Shown: piece after piece, positions 39,660 to 40,209 of the stretch
Numbering within the stretch: position 1 is the first letter of the stretch
Layout: every line of letters begins with the position of its first letter
From: a virus
Length of the DNA: 40,209 nt
Virus record (IMG/VR): IMGVR_UViG_3300042294_003328
Span: 1-40,209 of that record
Direction: 5' to 3' (one strand)
The notes under the pieces: generated by a model
The model's input: the letters and a program-made list of their open reading frames with translations, nothing else
Database searches by the model: none
What the model was told of the DNA's origin: nothing
Made by a program: the position numbers and the translations under genes

Positions 39660-39893
39660 CTAGCACGTCACGTATGGGACGGTGAATGTTGTCCGCTGTC
39701 CGCATGATGGGCAGACGTATTCGTATTCGCCAGGGTCGAGGACGATGTGCGATGGCGGATTGTGTTCAGGACTCAGGCACGGCGGCTTTGTATCGCGTAT
39801 CTTTCGCAACCCTCCCGTGCCGCCCAACAAGCGAGTGGAGCTAACAGCCCCCGCGCTTTCAGTTTGTTCGATGTTGTTTTGCATATTGGTCAC
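39660..39893 (-). CDS. Small zinc-ribbon protein (cassette-like gene)
   Basis: 77 residues from GTG 39893, which overlaps the previous stop (GTGA); ATG 39884 is an alternative. The conserved part is KPPCLSPEHNPPSHIVLDPGEYEYVCPSCGQRTTFTVP: Cys and His in the first half, then Cys-Pro-Ser-Cys, a small zinc ribbon of a type common in phages. The N-terminal 30 residues are encoded by one arm and the loop of the attC-like palindrome, so they probably are not part of the original fold. A GCCCAAC box (39649-39655, minus strand) follows five bases after the stop. Confidence 0.6.
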   Translation of the reverse strand: MTNMQNNIEQTESAGAVSSTRLLGGTGGLRKIRDTKPPCLSPEHNPPSHIVLDPGEYEYVCPSCGQRTTFTVPYVTC

Positions 39894-39938
39894 TTTTGGT
39901 TGTTCGGCGGGGGCTGTAGCTCACCCGCAGCGTTCGGC
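39822..39938. other. attC-like recombination site
   Basis: 117 bp bounded by GCCCAAC (39822-39828, fits RYYYAAC) and GTTCGGC (39932-39938, one change from its complement). The inner arms GTGGAGCTAACAGCCCCCGC (39835-39854) and GCGGGGGCTGTAGCTCACC (39907-39925) pair almost fully, leaving one extrahelical A. Size, boxes and single unpaired base all fit integron attC sites. It joins two minus-strand small genes. Confidence 0.6.
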
Positions 39939-40108
39939 TTCAGTCGGGCGAGTGCTCCGAGAGCATGATTGATGTGGGATTTAGCCTTGTGAATCTCCAT
40001 GAATACTCTGTGTCTTTCCGGCCCCCGCGCTTCATCGGCGGTTGTTTTTGCTAGCTCCATTAGCTGTGATACCAGTGATTGGAGCCGTTCGTAATCGGTT
40101 GCTGTCAT
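39890..40108 (-). CDS. Hypothetical protein (cassette-like gene)
   Basis: 72 residues, helical (TATDYERLQSLVSQLMELAKTTADEARGPERHRVFMEIHKAKSHINHALGALARL), like small Lys/Glu coiled-coil proteins. The last ten residues (ELQPPPNNQK) come from the attC-like arm. Stop overlaps the next GTG (GTGA). Function unknown. Confidence 0.55.
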   Translation of the reverse strand: MTATDYERLQSLVSQLMELAKTTADEARGPERHRVFMEIHKAKSHINHALGALARLKPNAAGELQPPPNNQK

Positions 40109-40122
40109 AGTCTTGGGTCAAT

Positions 40123-40169
40123 CCGAGCCGAACAAATCAGATGCAGACAACGGCTCGGGGCTGTCTGCA
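40123..40169. other. Palindromic site, partial attC-like
   Basis: GCCGAAC (40127-40133) followed by TGCAGACA (40142-40149) and TGTCTGCA (40162-40169) gives an 8-bp stem with a 12-base loop. A competing perfect 8-bp stem CCGAGCCG/CGGCTCGG (40123-40130, 40151-40158) overlaps it. No GTTRRRY box follows before the window end, so an attC call is incomplete. Confidence 0.4.
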
Positions 40170-40209
40170 CTGTAAACTTAGTCTTTCGCTCGCCGTGTGT
40201 GATCTGAGG

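Overview
The window looks like most of the genome of a temperate, podovirus-like tailed phage. Its base composition is GC-rich, and almost every gene lies on the minus strand. One unit, read from 40 kb down to 9 kb, carries packaging (small and large terminase), portal, scaffold, SU10-type capsid, neck/tail, lysis and internal virion genes. No tape-measure, tail-tube or sheath gene is visible, and there is a very large internal polyvalent protein (2137 aa); both point to a short-tailed particle. The phage carries a 3' fragment of tRNA-Val(GAC) next to a tyrosine integrase, with phage genes on both sides of the fragment. This is the arrangement of an attP site, so the sequence probably comes from a free or packaged genome rather than an integrated prophage. 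Host identity cannot be read directly. Absence of clear Shine-Dalgarno sequences, degenerate heptamer repeats and integron-like palindromes would fit a Verrucomicrobiota/PVC-type host, but that is a guess.

Layout. 0-6.1 kb (minus): early genes. These are a DEDDh exonuclease, a DnaB-type helicase, a replication initiator/loader whose own gene contains two 16-bp palindromes and a 16-bp-arm hairpin (candidate origin), a protein with two helix-turn-helix segments, and a string of tiny overlapping genes including two membrane microproteins. 6.1-9.2 kb: lysogeny region with a divergent operator, a Xre-type repressor, two accessory genes, a hairpin terminator, integrase and attP. 9.2-18.2 kb: two large internal virion proteins. 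18.3-21.6 kb: a methyltransferase-sialyltransferase-like fusion, a Pro-Thr repeat stalk protein and structural proteins. 21.6-24.7 kb: lysis cassette (cysteine endopeptidase-like endolysin, holin, spanin candidates, zinc metalloprotease). 24.7-32.3 kb: LamG-type fibre protein, tail/neck proteins, capsid, scaffold, portal. 32.3-39.6 kb: accessory genes interleaved with terminase. 39.6-40.2 kb: two small genes with integron attC-like palindromes.

The main novelty is a recurring pattern in which unrelated accessory genes share the same non-coding element at their 3' ends. A 108-bp palindromic element ends both the exonuclease gene and a gene at 6.9 kb. A 31-bp element follows three AT-rich genes at 33.2, 34.2 and 37.1 kb. 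An attC-like site joins the last two genes. One accessory gene (PAPS-reductase-like) sits between terS and terL and is bracketed by a duplicated 30-bp copy of the terL start. Together these suggest cassette-like gain of accessory genes in this phage. That is an inference, with the tests named in the findings.
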